Positions 1 to 12,616 of a DNA stretch of 64,000 nucleotides are shown here, in pieces; positions within the stretch are counted from its first letter, which is position 1, and the number at the start of each line of letters is the position of its first letter. The stretch comes from Lucifuga dentata. Taxonomy: Eukaryota; Chordata; Actinopteri; Ophidiiformes; Bythitidae. The DNA is taken from contig VXCM01002588.1 in the NCBI GenBank assembly GCA_014773175.1, positions 192,351 through 256,350 on the forward strand. Reading direction: 5' to 3'. The notes under the pieces are model-generated. The model was not told the DNA's origin, did no database searches, and saw only the letters and a list, made by a program, of their open reading frames with translations. The position numbers were made by a program, and so were the translations under genes.

Positions 1-1150
1 CACATCGAGAAAGAAAATATTAATTAGCTGTCCTGTAATATGTTATTCATCACAACAAAGCTCAGCTGTAACTGATTACAGCATTTTTATGTTCAAACAT
101 ATTACTAAAATGACAAGTCTAAATCTCATTTGCACACAGAAGAAAATTAATCTCCTGTATAAATTGTTAAAGTGTTCAGCGTCACAAAGCGATACCTGCT
201 TCTAAATAGTCTAACCAACATTTAAAGCACACAAAATGATTGTGTCGTTTAAAATGTGCATTTGAGAGTGTTTTGTATTTTCTATATTGGCTGTAAACAC
301 ACATGGTCCACCCACAGTAACAGTGACCTTCTGGAGAGACGCCCACCATTGTCCCCGGAAGGCTGAAAACTCATCTAGTCAAGAAGTACTTCACATTAGC
401 CCTTTCCCCAGTGAACGACTTCTCCTCTCCCATAAGCCCTCTTCTCCTCGCCATAATATCCTCTTATCTTCAAGCAGCACAAACTGTCTCCCCTTTGCTC
501 TTATTTTATGTCTTTTTTTCCCCAGCATTGCTCTCACACATGACCATTCCATGGTGACAAGGACATTATGAGGAAGCTAGGAAAGGCAAGGGGAAGCAGT
601 CTTATTTAAACAAAAGACATAAACACAAATTAAAAGAGGACAAAACTCTAGACAACTGTGCTGAAACAGGACTGCAGAGTAATGTGCAGCATTTTCTCTG
701 AAATAAAAAGCATTTACATTTGTATCCCTTACTGTTTATTCATTATTCCAAAGTGTGTTTGACTGACACGAGCATCAGTTAAGTGCTCAAAGCATAAAAT
801 GCAAATGTATGACCGAATCAAAAATTAATATATTTAAATAATCATTCCAGTCAGGTACAAAAGGTCAAGAGAGTGTGCATTTTAGAAACTAATTTAACTA
901 ATTGCTTATGAGAATTCTCCTTTCCAATCATCTCATTTTCAATAATTACATGCTAATTAAAGACTCAAGTGAAATAAGTGAATTTGTCCTGTTACCTTGA
1001 TTGGTGGAGAAGTGAAGTTGTGAGTCAGAGCTTCCTTAGATGAATAACAATGATCGGTTTGTCTGCCGGCCCACCTCAACTCTGTGAGGACTGAAGGATG
1101 GATGGGCCGAATCTTAAACCCTCTATCTCATCCAAGCACCCCCTCGCATN

Positions 1151-1201
<51 letters not shown>
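1151..1201. repeat. (CT)n microsatellite
   Basis: An uninterrupted run of about 25 CT units, immediately preceded by a single N at 1150, so the true length is uncertain. Confidence 0.95.
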
Positions 1202-1203
<2 letters not shown>

Positions 1204-1603
1204 CCACCATCCATCCCTCTCCCCATCCCAGAATTAATGCTTAGACAAAACTAAGACATGTTGCAAATGCAGGCGAGATTTGACAAATTTATCAAGAAAA
1301 TGAACTAAAGTAGTTTCCCTCAGTGACTTTGGGATGCTCTTTGGATGATTGTACACGTAAGCCGCAAGGGTGCAAGAAAAGAGGCATCAGGAAAGAACGA
1401 TGCAGAGAAAAGAAGGACAGGAAGCAGGTGAAAGGATTGAAGCCTATTAAAGTGAGCGGAGAGGGAGATATGACAGAGGGGATGTGATAGAGTGGAGAGA
1501 AAGTGACACGAGCTTTTCTAATGAATTCAACACCACAGCTACACTTTACTTTCCACCTGACAGGAGCGACTTTGGCCAAGGTCAAGAGGCTGTTCAATAC
1601 TCA

Positions 1604-1640
<37 letters not shown>

Positions 1641-2029
1641 CCACAGGAGACGACTGAAGAGCGCTGACGTATTCTGCTCAGACAGATGTCCTCAAGGTAC
1701 TCCAGCATAAAAGTAAGTTTACATTTCCAAAAAAAAAGTATACTTCTAAAAACAACAATATAAAGCACAATAATAATCAAACAGACGTGTTACTGTTCAA
1801 ATCTTAACAATATCACACTAGTTACTGTAGTTCTACCTGTGATGTGACCAAAGTGCCAATTATAAAAAGGGGTAAATAAGTAAAAGATTATATATATCTA
1901 TATATCTATATCTATATATACTGTATCTATGTATGTATGTATCTATCTATCTATCTATCTATCTTTATGTATTTATGTATATATATGTATATATACTGTA
2001 TGTAGGTATATATATGTATATATATGTAT

Positions 2030-2030
<1 letters not shown>

Positions 2031-2083
<53 letters not shown>
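2031..2083. repeat. (GATA)n microsatellite
   Basis: About 13 perfect GATA units. They follow a stretch of TATA/GTATA-rich DNA from 1888 that includes a shorter ATCT run near 1940-1965. The two runs are inversely complementary (ATCT/GATA) and could fold on each other. Confidence 0.95.
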
Positions 2084-2084
<1 letters not shown>

Positions 2085-2265
2085 TAACTAGTATGAATAA
2101 TGTTAATAAAATTAGTTAAATGTTGTTATTATTATTACTAATATTAATGACAATTTCTCTCACAATATAATATGTACCTATCTATCTAGGAAAACATGCT
2201 AGCTAGCTAGCATGTTTTTCCATTAGCACACTCCAAGTGTCTATTAGATAAAGGATGCTAAAAAC

Positions 2266-2270
<5 letters not shown>

Positions 2271-2308
<38 letters not shown>
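2271..2308. repeat. (GA)n microsatellite
   Basis: About 19 uninterrupted AG units between AT-rich flanks. Confidence 0.95.
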
Positions 2309-2309
<1 letters not shown>

Positions 2310-3767
2310 ATCAAAATGGCAAAAAATGTACATAATAAATATAATAATTATATTTTAAAAATTCCAGGTCCACTCAAAGTTCATGAAAGGCAACAATGCT
2401 GGAAAAAAAATCTAAAACATCAAATTTTAAATCCACCTGTAAACTAAATAAGGAAATAAATGTAAATTAAAGAGGTCTCAATACTCTTAATATACTAAAA
2501 ATATCAATGTTATTTTCAAAGACAAAGAAAAGAACAACATTCATTATCAGGAGATTAAAAACATGAAAGCACACATCAGAGAAGAGGTGAAAACAGGAAC
2601 ACAGATAAACCGTGTGTCGGTTTTCAGATGTGACTGACATGAGTGAAGAAGAGAATATCAGGCTTTAAACCAAGATGAAGTTCATGTGTTTTAGGTGGAT
2701 TTGCAGCAGAAAAAAAGGAAAGAGGAAAAAGAAGCTACCAGGAATCCATCTAGGCTTACAACATACATGCATCCATATATGCCCCCCTCAGCACACATGC
2801 ACGCACACACACACACACACTCAAACCTCACCATCCCTCAGGTGTGATAGCTGACACCGGAGTCTTTTAATTCCAGTGTAAATACAAATACTCTCCCAGA
2901 CAGCTATCAATTATGCATGCTGCTAATTGAGTTGAATGTTGTGCTTTTAGCTGCTTGGGGATGCTGGGTCACACGCAAAAAGCCTGAAACCAATCACACA
3001 CACACACACACATACACACACTCCTACAAAAACAGCCAGTCATGTATTTTCAGTCATATACACACATGTACAAAAACATTTGCCCATGCATTTATTCCAA
3101 TATATATTTTTGCACATGGACTCTACACATTGCACATTTACACAAGCGTATATATACACACATACACACAACCTCACAACAACGGAGAGGCCTCACACTG
3201 AGCATAAAAGCTGACAGTGTGGAAATTGAGCCTTCGGACTGATGGAGCCGCACGGGAGCAGACGAAACAAAGCGAGATCTAAACAAATGGAATGAATGCT
3301 GAGGCGGTGCGTCGTCAAGGGAATATTACCATAAAGATGCAATATAAACGCTGAATATTACAGGAGGGGGGAAACCCTCTCCTCTGTTTTATGCGCTTCC
3401 AGATGCAAATGGGGGGAAAAAAAGAAGGAAACGGGAATTCTGCCTCAGAAAAATAAGAGCTCATTCTCCGAGGCGTAATTTAGACGGAGGTTACGTAAAA
3501 AAATGGGCCTTCAGACACAATTCTGCTTTCCGCCGAGATCCTCATCCTCCTCTCCTTGAGCAGCATTATCTCCAGTGTGACAAACTGTGTGTGTTTGTGT
3601 GTGCAGGTAGAGGATAAGGAGGGAAGGGGGAGGAGGAGTGTTAAATCGGGATTTGATCCACCGCTAAAAGGACTGTTTGTTTTACAGCTGACGACCCCGG
3701 AGTTTAATCTGGTGCTTAGCTGCCTGCTCAGTCTCCTTCTCTCCTTCTTCTCTCCTCCTTCCTTCAT

Positions 3768-3801
<34 letters not shown>

Positions 3802-4356
3802 TCCCTTCATCTTCATCCCTTGCTCACTCAATTGTATCATCCTCTCGCAGCGAGTTTACCCCCCTGAATCCCTTCATCATCCTCTCTCCATCCTCCATCC
3901 TTTGTCATCCTCTTATTCCTCTCCTCTTTCTGCGTAACACTGGGAGAGCCTCTGCATAATTTATTTACGTTTAACTGGATCCATCAGGTTGTGTGTTTTG
4001 CTCAAAATTAAGTGGTGTTACATCATACGTGTGTGTGTGTGTGTGTGGGAGGATATGATGAGGATGATGGTTTTTAGGCCCCCCAAAATGCTTACACGTG
4101 TGTGAAACCTTCAAATTTATGTGTGTGCATAATGCCATGGCATGTTGTATGTGTTTGTGTGACAGGAGAACAATTGTGAGAGTGTGTGTGTGTTAAACAG
4201 GATGATGGTATTGCACCAGATGAGGTCATGCTGTGGGTCTTAAGGGTCAAATCCTGTTAGAAATAAAGAGGGATCAGGGTTTTAGTCGGGCGCTGCCTTT
4301 TTCACTGCTGCAATACTCACTGATGATGTGCAAGAGGAACTCTGTGGCGTTACATT

Positions 4357-4357
<1 letters not shown>

Positions 4358-4406
<49 letters not shown>

Positions 4407-4418
4407 GTATGTGTGTGT
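4358..4418. repeat. (GT)n microsatellite
   Basis: Long GT run with two late interruptions (GC and AT). Shorter GT or CA runs occur at about 1610, 3000, 4030, 9620 and 11170. Confidence 0.95.
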
Positions 4419-4489
4419 AAAGCTTAGCACTGATTAGTTTGGTTTAGTTTAGCTCAGTTAGAGATACTGTATATGCATTAAAACAGAGA

Positions 4490-5143
4490 AGAAAGAGATA
4501 GAGAAAGAAAATTATATATTGTTTAGCGAAGATCATCTGAATATTTGATTTTGAAAGATTAGGAGATTTGGCAAAATAACACAAAAATGACTGTAAATAC
4601 TCAACTATAAGCCGACCCCTGATTTTGACCAGCAAATTTAGCTTTTTAAAGAAACCATCATGTAAGCCGACCCCCTGATGTTGTTCATCAATTAATTTGT
4701 TTAGCAAATTACCTGTTTTTCTGGGTATTGTCATAGTATTCCTGTGATTTACTGAAAATAATCCACATACAGGTAAACATGATATTTATTTCAGCAGCTG
4801 ATTACCGTAACTGACGGATCACGGCTTACCTGCCACCGCAAAATGTGCTGAATAAGATGTTTAGTCAGGAAATACATCATATAATTTAAACTATTTTTCA
4901 TGGGTAGTGGTAATGGGTAGTATTTCCACCCCTGGAAATTTCCTTCTCTGGGATCTGATTTGAATTACTCGTGTATAAGCCAACCCCCCCGATTTGCATT
5001 GTGAAATTTGATTTTAAAAAAAACAAAAAAGCAAAAAAACTCAGCGCTTATACTTGAGTATACACGGTAACTAATTTTATACATTTGGAAAATGGTTGGT
5101 CGTAATGTAATTTGTATGTAGGTAGTATTTATTGGCCTCAAAA
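4490..5143. mobile_element. Decayed copy of the TTAA-flanked inverted-repeat family, carrying a second element
   Basis: Bases 4528-4576 match the inner part of the AGGACCATAC family (for example 18205-18250). Bases 5078-5143 match the continuation of the same family toward its end. The two halves are separated by the whole inverted-repeat element at about 4588-5069. The outer termini of the host copy are eroded. An isolated family start (AAAGGACCATACC) also appears at about 5300 after a poly-T run with an N at 5273. Confidence 0.6.
4588..5069. mobile_element. Non-autonomous DNA transposon (TIR family A), copy 1
   Basis: The ends are inverted repeats of about 27 bases. The left end reads CTGTAAATACTCAACTATAA and the right end TTATACTTGAGTATACACGG. 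The interior matches the copy at 38121-38576 in the opposite orientation, including the segment with the ATCAGGGGGTCGGCTTA-like motif. There is no transposase frame, so it depended on an autonomous partner. The superfamily is not resolved; ends of the form TACCG...CGGTA would fit a TA target. It is inserted into an older element. Confidence 0.75.
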
Positions 5144-6803
5144 ATCCAAAACCACCACAGAGAAAGTACCTAAAATGACCTGTTTTCACTCGGTGTGCAC
5201 AGCAGTGCTGCAGCAAAGGAGAGAAAAATTGGAGGAAAGTGTGGTTTGTTTGTTTTTTTTTTTTTTTTTTTTNTTTTTTTTTTTTTTTTTTTGTCATTAA
5301 AGGACCATACCAACCAGATGTGTCTGTGCAAAAATTCAGCTGTTGCATGCTGATGTAACCATGTTCAGAAAGTAAAGGACAAATCAAAAACTAGGGCCGT
5401 TCAGGACCCGTGTTTGTTTTTATAGGTGTGAACGTCAACCTTGACAATGTTTAACACATAACCCCTATTCTTTTACGTTATAAAAATGATGGAAAAAAAA
5501 AACCCAAAAATAAAAAAACATAATGTCCCTTTTAAAGCAGGTTTTGTTTTGTTTTTTTTAAATAGGGCCACACATTAGTGCCACAAATCACCGTACCGTA
5601 TGTGAAATTATTCTACCAGAGATACAGACTTGGTAGTTTTAATATGAAACAGTAAAAGTGTCTCCACTGCAGGTTGGTGGATAATTGTGGTGAGTGAAAG
5701 CTGTGATTAGAGCAGTCATCCATTCTCTAAACTGGGATAATTCCTAGTTATTTAAATTACAATGAAATCAAACCATTTCTCATTTTGCTGAACCTAAATG
5801 TCTCCAATTTGAGAAACACTAATTTAAAGCTTTGTACTGTGCTTTGCCACGTAATTTGTTTTATCTTGTGCTGTCATCATTTTTTGAAAAAGTGCAGCTT
5901 TTGCTCCTTCTTCTTCTTCTTTTTTTTCACAAATTGTTGGAAAAAAGCTCATCATTTTCTCACACAGCTTGGCCCCTGTCGGCCTCTTGAGTTTCATGCG
6001 GATATATTTTTGCCTGGACACAAAGAGATGGAGGGATTAAGGACACTGAGAAACCTTTCAGAAACCACAGATCCCCAGAGAGCCACGCAAACCAGGCAGG
6101 CTGAGAGATGAGAGGAAAAAAAGAAAGAAACGATGAGGAAGACAATTGCTCCTATAACCTTCTGGCTTTAAGTGGCTTCAGCTCAAAGGGCATTAGCTTG
6201 CTTTCTGTCTGCAACACACACTCCAATGCCAAACTCCCTTATGGCTTCATTTTAACGTCCTTTTATTCATATAATTTTCCATTTAGGGTATTTTATTGTT
6301 TACCTCCATAGGGAACTCTCTAATTTAGTGTTTCCTTTGTCGCCTCAGTAGTTTTTGAGTTGAGGTAGTGTTTGGTGACATTTTACCTCAAAAAGGGCTC
6401 AGCATTTAAATCAGGAAGCAAAAAGCAGATTACATTAAAGCCATTAAGCCCGTTGCTGAAGGAACCTTTTGTCTTTGTTTTTGTGCTTTTCTGGCTTTGT
6501 GATGGTCAGCTTCATTTATTGTGCTTGTTCAGTGAACTACAGCTCAGAGTTTTAATATCAAAGACAACTTTGTGCACAATTTCATATTCAGTTTGGAAAA
6601 CTTTTTTGTCATTAGTATCTAAATAATGTAAACTTTGGGGAAGTCTCTGCTTTGAGGTGAATTGTTTTTCAGACAGAAATGCAGCAATTAAACATACCAA
6701 AAGTTTTAACGTTAAGACAAAACTTTTGCATTATCATTTGACATATGATGAAGATTTCAGTGTTGTTTTCATTTAGGGGTTAATTTGAAATTTTTGCAAT
6801 GCG

Positions 6804-7444
6804 TTAAAGGACCATACTACCCATTTTACATGTTTGAGTCCAATATGTTAAATTTTCATACATGTAAGGTTATTGCCAATCATTTCCCAAAGGATAAAAC
6901 TGTATTTCAGCTTTCTTATTATTTTTAGCAAAATCTCTTAATATTTCAAAATCAAATATTCAAGCGATACACCCACCTTAAAAATCCATGTTTCNCAAAA
7001 TCTCTTAATATTTCAAAATCAAATATTCAAGCGATACACCCACCTTAAAAATCCATGTTTCCTCTGCTAATAGTTACGCAGCCTTATGAAGTCACAGTCA
7101 TTTAAATTTTTCGATAAACGCAGATCTTCTTTTGGGACTCACTCCACGCTTCTTATTGCGCTTAAATGCTAAAATGATGAAACTTCTAAAAAACAAAACC
7201 TGAGTATATGTCTTGTTGGTGATGATGGATTACCTATCCCAAGAACGTTTCAAGTATCAGCAAGTTGATTTTAATAGCGTACCAGAATGAACTGAAACCA
7301 ATGGCGGTCTGGAAGGTAGGAAAAAGTCTTTTTAAATTCACCGTTCCAGTAGTATGCTTTGGGAAATGACTGTCAAATTATGTCTATCAAAATTGATTAT
7401 ATTAGGCTCAAACATGAGCAAAATGGATGGTATGGTCCTTTAAA
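6804..7444. mobile_element. MITE of TTAA-flanked TIR family B, copy 1
   Basis: It begins TTAAAGGACCATACTACCC and ends with the near-exact inverse, GGTATGGTCCTTTAA. The inverted repeats extend about 90 bases inward (AATTTTCATACATGTAAGG and its complement). The TTAA at both ends suggests a piggyBac-type target, which is an inference. There is no coding frame. A 66-base exact duplication around the N at 6995 is an assembly fault inside the copy. Confidence 0.85.
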
Positions 7445-7457
7445 AACACCCACGAGG

Positions 7458-7546
7458 CCAGTGAGCATGTGTTTGGTGGCTAGCAAGCATGTTTGACGAC
7501 TAGCGAGCATTTGGCAGCTAGCAAGCGTTTGGTGGCTAGCTAGTGC
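7458..7546. repeat. Short degenerate tandem repeat, about 20-base unit
   Basis: Four to five imperfect copies of a unit resembling GGCTAGCAAGCATGTTTGGT, with variations such as GACTAGCGAGCAT and AGCTAGCAAGCGTTTGGT. It abuts the end of the family B element. Confidence 0.75.
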
Positions 7547-7589
7547 ATGTTTAGCCAGCCTACGTGTTTCTCAGTCTGTGGGTGTTTCC

Positions 7590-7812
7590 AGCTCAGGTCT
7601 GATGCAACTGTTCAATCACAACACAGCAGACTGTTTAGAAGGACTGTTTTAAAGAGACAGTACAAAAAGGCTTGTTTTCATTCAGTATGCACAGCAATGC
7701 CCCAGCAAAAGAGAGAATGCATAGCAGAATGTGTTTTTTGCACATTAAAGCATTGTAAAGGTTTCAAAAGAGAAAACAACATGGATATCTGTACGTTATG
7801 TTCCCTTTAAAA
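7590..7812. repeat. Dispersed repeat shared with about 5160-5250
   Basis: The segment from about 7668 (CTTGTTTTCATTCAGTATGC onward) closely resembles 5175-5250, including the following CAGCAATG/CAGCAGTG and CAGCAAA-GAGAGAA motifs. The ATGTTCCCTTTAAA tail resembles 5520-5538. This looks like a separate old transposon family. Ends and class are not determined. Confidence 0.45.
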
Positions 7813-8228
7813 CCTGCAATTTTTTTTGGCAATTGGGAGAGAACCGTGATTAAATCTTTAACCGTCGGTCCAAACTCGTGGAGCTAGATTGCAGTATGAG
7901 ACACGTCCACCAATGGGCAATTTAACACTCTTGAGACAAAAGACAGACTGATCCAAAATTTTGACAGAAATTTTGGATTAAAATCTCACAATTTGGCTGC
8001 TGATACATGACAAGTTGATGATGCATTTCTGCTGCAGTGTTTTCCTGCTTTCAGCCCTGATTCTCCAGGCGTTCATTATACAATCCAACATGACATGAAT
8101 ACAGCTAATGATGTTTTTGCCAGCTTGCACAGTGTGACCTGCAATTCATAAGGTCCTGTTACTGCAGTTTGCAGAAGACACAAGTCTTAGGTTGGCATAA
8201 TGGTCACAACACTTTTAGTAGTCTAGAT

Positions 8229-8548
8229 CAGGGATGGGCAACTGGTGGCCCGTGGGCCAGATATGGCCCTGCAGCTTTAATCTATCAGGCCCTCGGATGA
8301 CTTCTCAATAAAACTGAAAATTATAAAAAGTGTTTTCCTTTGTTATTACCACCACCCTCGGTTGCTCAATCATTACTGATGCTGTATTAACTACCATCCA
8401 TTCCATGGTAGCAAAGCTTTCAATAAGAATAAAGTCGGGTCGGTCGGGTTGTTAACACGTTAATATTGTGTTTATTTAATGTGTGGCCTTTTGACTGTGA
8501 GAATGAAATTTAATTGCCCCCCATTCTCATCAAAGTTGCCCATCCCTG
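8229..8548. mobile_element. hAT-type non-autonomous transposon
   Basis: It begins CAGGGATGGGCAACT and ends AGTTGCCCATCCCTG, a perfect 15-base terminal inverted repeat of the CAGGG hAT type. Flanking 8-mers are GTCTAGAT on the left and ATCTAGAT on the right, a 7/8 match to the 8-base duplication expected of hAT. It is 320 bases long with no transposase frame. Confidence 0.9.
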
Positions 8549-9995
8549 ATCTAGATCTTCCACATCATGGGTCTAAAACCACGTGCCATGAAGGGCCAAA
8601 AACTATTCTGGTTTTTAAGCAGAACTTTAAAATCCTTAATAAGCCAAAGAAACTCAGCAATCATACTTCAGCTTCTCATATTTGGTTAAGATAGCAAGGA
8701 AATCATGAAATGAATTGGATCAATTTCCATAAAATGATGATGAAATGAACATGTACATCAGCAGTTTTGTACGTCGTCATGTCTTTATTGGTGTGTAAAC
8801 AAACTCTGAGAAGAGCATCAGTCAGGATCTTGACTACTGGTTTTATGAAGTTTTTCTTTTGAAGTCATGATCACGAATTTGCAAAAAAGTCTGTGTATAC
8901 AAAAAATTTAATCTTGTGTTCCGTTCTATAATCTTACTTTTACTTTTTTCTAGTTCCGCTTCACTTGATTATAAAGGAAAGTTTAAATATGTGAACACTG
9001 GCAAATCACAAAAGTTCTTTGACAGAAATCAAAATATTTTCACATTAATGGAGCTTTTTCATAATAAATAAGATTTTAGGACTTAATACAAGGCTAAATT
9101 TATTGTTCAAGTGGCTTTTTCCTACAGTGTCTGTAATAAATAACATGATACTTCCATAAGAACGGTCACGTCTGTTACCTCAGTTCATACCAGTTAAACT
9201 TTATCTCATCTTACTGGGCATCTGGAGCATTTCTCAGTATAAGGTGCTGGGTGTGTGCGTGTGTGTGAGAGTGTGTGTCTGCATCTGGAATGTAATCAAT
9301 GGTCAAAATATTGGAGTACGCTGAGTGTGTGTAACACGTTTATGGTTTGGATGTGAGCGGATGTCCAGATGCTTTATCAGGTTAGTAGTTCATCAAATCA
9401 TTAAATATGTAACAGATGAAGAGCTGCAAAAATAACCTTCTTAAAAACAACAAATAAAATGTCTCCAGCAATCACAGCTATAGTGTTAACATAATTTGCT
9501 TAGTCACTTCCTTTACATCAACAACAAATATATTTACAATAAAAATACATAAATCATAAAAGAACTGTTACCACATTCAGAATTACAGACAAGTCTTTGT
9601 AGTGAAATGTAACATGTCGTGTGTGTGTGTGTGTGTGTGAACTGACCTCTTGTATTCTGACTGTCCGATATTAGTTTGAAATGTGTGCAAGTTTGCTGGA
9701 GTGGGTGGAGTTTTCATATTTTGCAAATATTCCACTATCTTTAAGGTGGAAGTTCCACCTGCACGTCATATTCAATGACGGAACCGTTATAACGACCAAT
9801 CAGAAAGCTCAGCAGCAGCCTCTGTCTTCAATGACACACATATTTTAAATCTGAATGGTCCCAGTGGGAATCAAACCCGAGTGTAACACAACAAGTTTAC
9901 ATGTTACATCAATGATATTTGAGCTCAAAAGCGTTTATTCCATGTAGATGTATCGCAAATTTGACTTGGTGTCAGGGAGAATGTTTTCAAAGTTA

Positions 9996-10716
9996 GGCCG
10001 GATTCACATGCTAAGCGTTAGCGTTGCCGCTGACCTGGGCGTTCAGTGTTCTGCTTGCACATGAGCGGAGTCTGAACAGCGCCGCTCAACCTCGCACTGA
10101 CAGGAAGTGCTCGTCGCTAATGACAATTTAACGGTTACCATGGACTGTAAAGACAGGATGTAGCCTAGATGCGATCTTTGCACATTTATTGTTAAAATCA
10201 GATTTTGGTTTTGACTCGGGTAGCGACATAGACATCGCAAAAAACAAAAATGCTCTTCTTATTAGGAGAATAAAAGTGAAAAAATGGTGAATGTGGGTGC
10301 TCGAAACTTCACATTTTAGACATTATATTAACAATTTCCAAACCTGACGTCCGTCTGACTGCTGACATTTTGCCAAGCAAGCGCCTTTTTTTTTTTTTTA
10401 ACCAGATCATGGTACGATTTTAAAGTTGTGTTGTATACTCTACAGATTATAAGTTTCTCCTCCATTGTTGTGGCACTTCTGGTTACGTGATGTACAGCAG
10501 CGCTTTGATTGGTTGTGCGTTGGAAAGGTCAGTGTCGGAAAGGTCAAAGATCATTTAAATGAACTTTGAGCACCACGTCAAAACAGAGAATCTGAGCGTC
10601 GTGCGGAACTGAAGGTGGAGTGACGCGACGTTAGGAGTCACCGCTCAGCTCCCAATACACAATAATGGAACGCCCAGGTCAGCGCAATGCTCAACGCTTA
10701 GCATGTGAATCCAGCC
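9996..10716. mobile_element. Harbinger-like non-autonomous transposon
   Basis: The left end GGCCGGATTCACATGCTAAG is mirrored at the right end by CTTAGCATGTGAATCCAGCC. The inverted repeat continues inward for about 45 bases (CTGACCTGGGCGTT and its complement). TTA flanks both sides, which fits the 3-base TWA target duplication of PIF/Harbinger elements. At about 720 bases with no transposase it is a deletion derivative. The superfamily call rests on the TTA duplication and terminal GG only. Confidence 0.75.
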
Positions 10717-11613
10717 TTAGTCATTTCTGCCTATTCAACCTCAAACAGACACCTGAAAGTGTCTCAGTCCTCCCAGACCAAACATGCTGCAGTTTGTGAT
10801 GAATACGAAGGCCAAACAAGACCAAAAAAAAACACAGATTTGAGTCTAAGGAGACAAACATGGACGTCTAGTATTAGTTTCCCGTTTCGCTTCGGAAAGC
10901 CAAGGCAGAACAAAACGAGATGAGGTGAAACCAAATGGGAAAAATACAGCAAAGTGAACATGTGAGCGTTAGTTTGGACCAAAGATAATGTGCTCAACTT
11001 GCATGCAAAGTGGCAGAAAAGGGCCATTTTTTCCCTTTACGGAATCAGCAAGGACGACAACGCCGAGGATAATCCGTTTGTGGTTTTGTCCTTGAAGAGA
11101 GAGGCTGAGATGCCTTTCACAAAATGGTTCCTGAGCTGTACAACTCTTAAAAAAAAACCTCCTTTGTTGTGTGTGTGTGTGTGTGTGTTGAATTTGTCTT
11201 CCACANAACTCTTAAAAAAAAACCTCCTTTGTTGTGTGTGTGTGTGTGTGTGTTGAATTTGTCTTCCACACCTCGTTTTTTTAAGGCTTTCAAGCTGCTT
11301 TGGATCAAAGTCAGTCCCGGGGCATAATTCAGCGTAAACACTGAGTTCAGAAACATCACAGCCTACCTTCGCGTTTTCCCAAATTCATTTTTCAACACCT
11401 ACTTGATCTTCTGATTCAAGGACGTTCCAGCCGCTCATCTCCTACTGGCATCTATTTGTTAGCTTCGTCTGACTTCATCGCTGCTTTCACAAAATAATTT
11501 TTCTTGTTTTTGAAAAAATGGTCATGAAAGACTAAGTGTACTGACAAATTAGGATTGAAAAGGGAGCGTCCCCCTTCCCAAAAAGAACCCACAAGGGCTA
11601 TTATCATCTAAGA

Positions 11614-12203
11614 CAGGGGTGGGCAACCTTTTCTATCAAAAGAGCCATTTTTGGGGGAAAAAAAAAAAAAAAAANGACAGCCTATTAAGTCTAAATTAGC
11701 CTATCAACATTACTCATAGGTGTAAATGAGCATTTATTAAAATCTTTTACCATGTGACTACTCTGCAGTGGACTATTTATGATTATTTGGTACTTTAACT
11801 TTGCATTTTCATTACAATAATACCATGTTTTGTTGCATTTATGAAATTATAGAACTATAGATGCTCTCAAATTATTATTATTATTTTTTTTAATATTCGT
11901 CAACTAAAATATGCATCATAGCCTACGTCTACCGCCCGGTGCCTTTTCCTTTTAATTTCGCCAAACCTCAATAGCAGTGGCTAGCATGTATCCACATAAA
12001 TGGCTAGTCTTGAGTCTCCCTAACTATGGATTACTTACAAGGATAAATTAAACGATAAATGAAAATTAAAATGTTAAAAAATAACCATTGTTCATTTCCA
12101 TACAATTCATTTCCATCTAATTTTTTGTCAAAGCCACAGGGAGCCACAAGAGATGGGCAAAAGAGCCACATGTGGCTTCGGAGCCGCAGGTTGCCTACCC
12201 CTG
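11614..12203. mobile_element. hAT-type non-autonomous transposon
   Basis: Ends are CAGGGGTGGGCAACC and GGTTGCCTACCCCTG. The flanking 8-base duplication is ATCTAAGA on the left and GTCTAAGA on the right, one mismatch. Near both ends are AGAGCCA motifs typical of the widespread hAT family seen in vertebrates. Length is 590 bases including a poly-A tract with an N at 11675. No transposase frame. Confidence 0.9.
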
Positions 12204-12616
12204 GTCTAAGACTATTGAGCCCTTGTCTTAGAAGTTTGCAGGTTTGCAACAGATGTGCCACAGACTAAAGCATAATAATTTATAAACAGCACGAGGGGAA
12301 AGTGAGAAAGAAACTGTTAAACTGTTAAAATGAATCCCACACTGGCCACAAGATTAGAATAGTTAAACAGTACATCAGGCTATATGCATAATCATAATTA
12401 CCGACAGATATATAGCAGTCGCATCAGCCGCCTTTTTTTGTTGTGTGTGGCAACCATCCAGTTTTAGAAACACGTCGGACTAAAAGGGAAAGGAGAGGAG
12501 GAGGAGGGCAACATTTCTTTCTGGGATTGGATTTAAATAAATATTCTGCTTTATTCAAGCCATCTTTCCTCCTGCCTGGCGGCTTGGGGAGAGGGAGCAG
12601 CGGGGTCGGGGAGGCT

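Larger units (their letters stand above)
1..12616. other. Intergenic region with repeats, no supported gene
   Basis: No open frame here resembles a known protein or shows coherent splice structure. The longest frames are about 60-110 codons and cross microsatellites or T-rich runs. The stretch holds CT, CA, GA, GT and GATA microsatellites, a perfect palindrome near 2.2 kb, two hAT-type elements, a Harbinger-like element and members of two dispersed inverted-repeat families, each listed separately. The remainder is AT-rich unique-looking DNA in which I see nothing definite. It lies downstream of the pip4p1 stop codon, so its last few hundred bases probably include the pip4p1 3' untranslated region. 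Confidence 0.6.

Noticed and set aside
1600..1640. Short CA and other di-nucleotide runs as CRISPR-like or regulatory arrays
   Set aside because: They are simple microsatellites; there are no spacers and the organism is a eukaryote.
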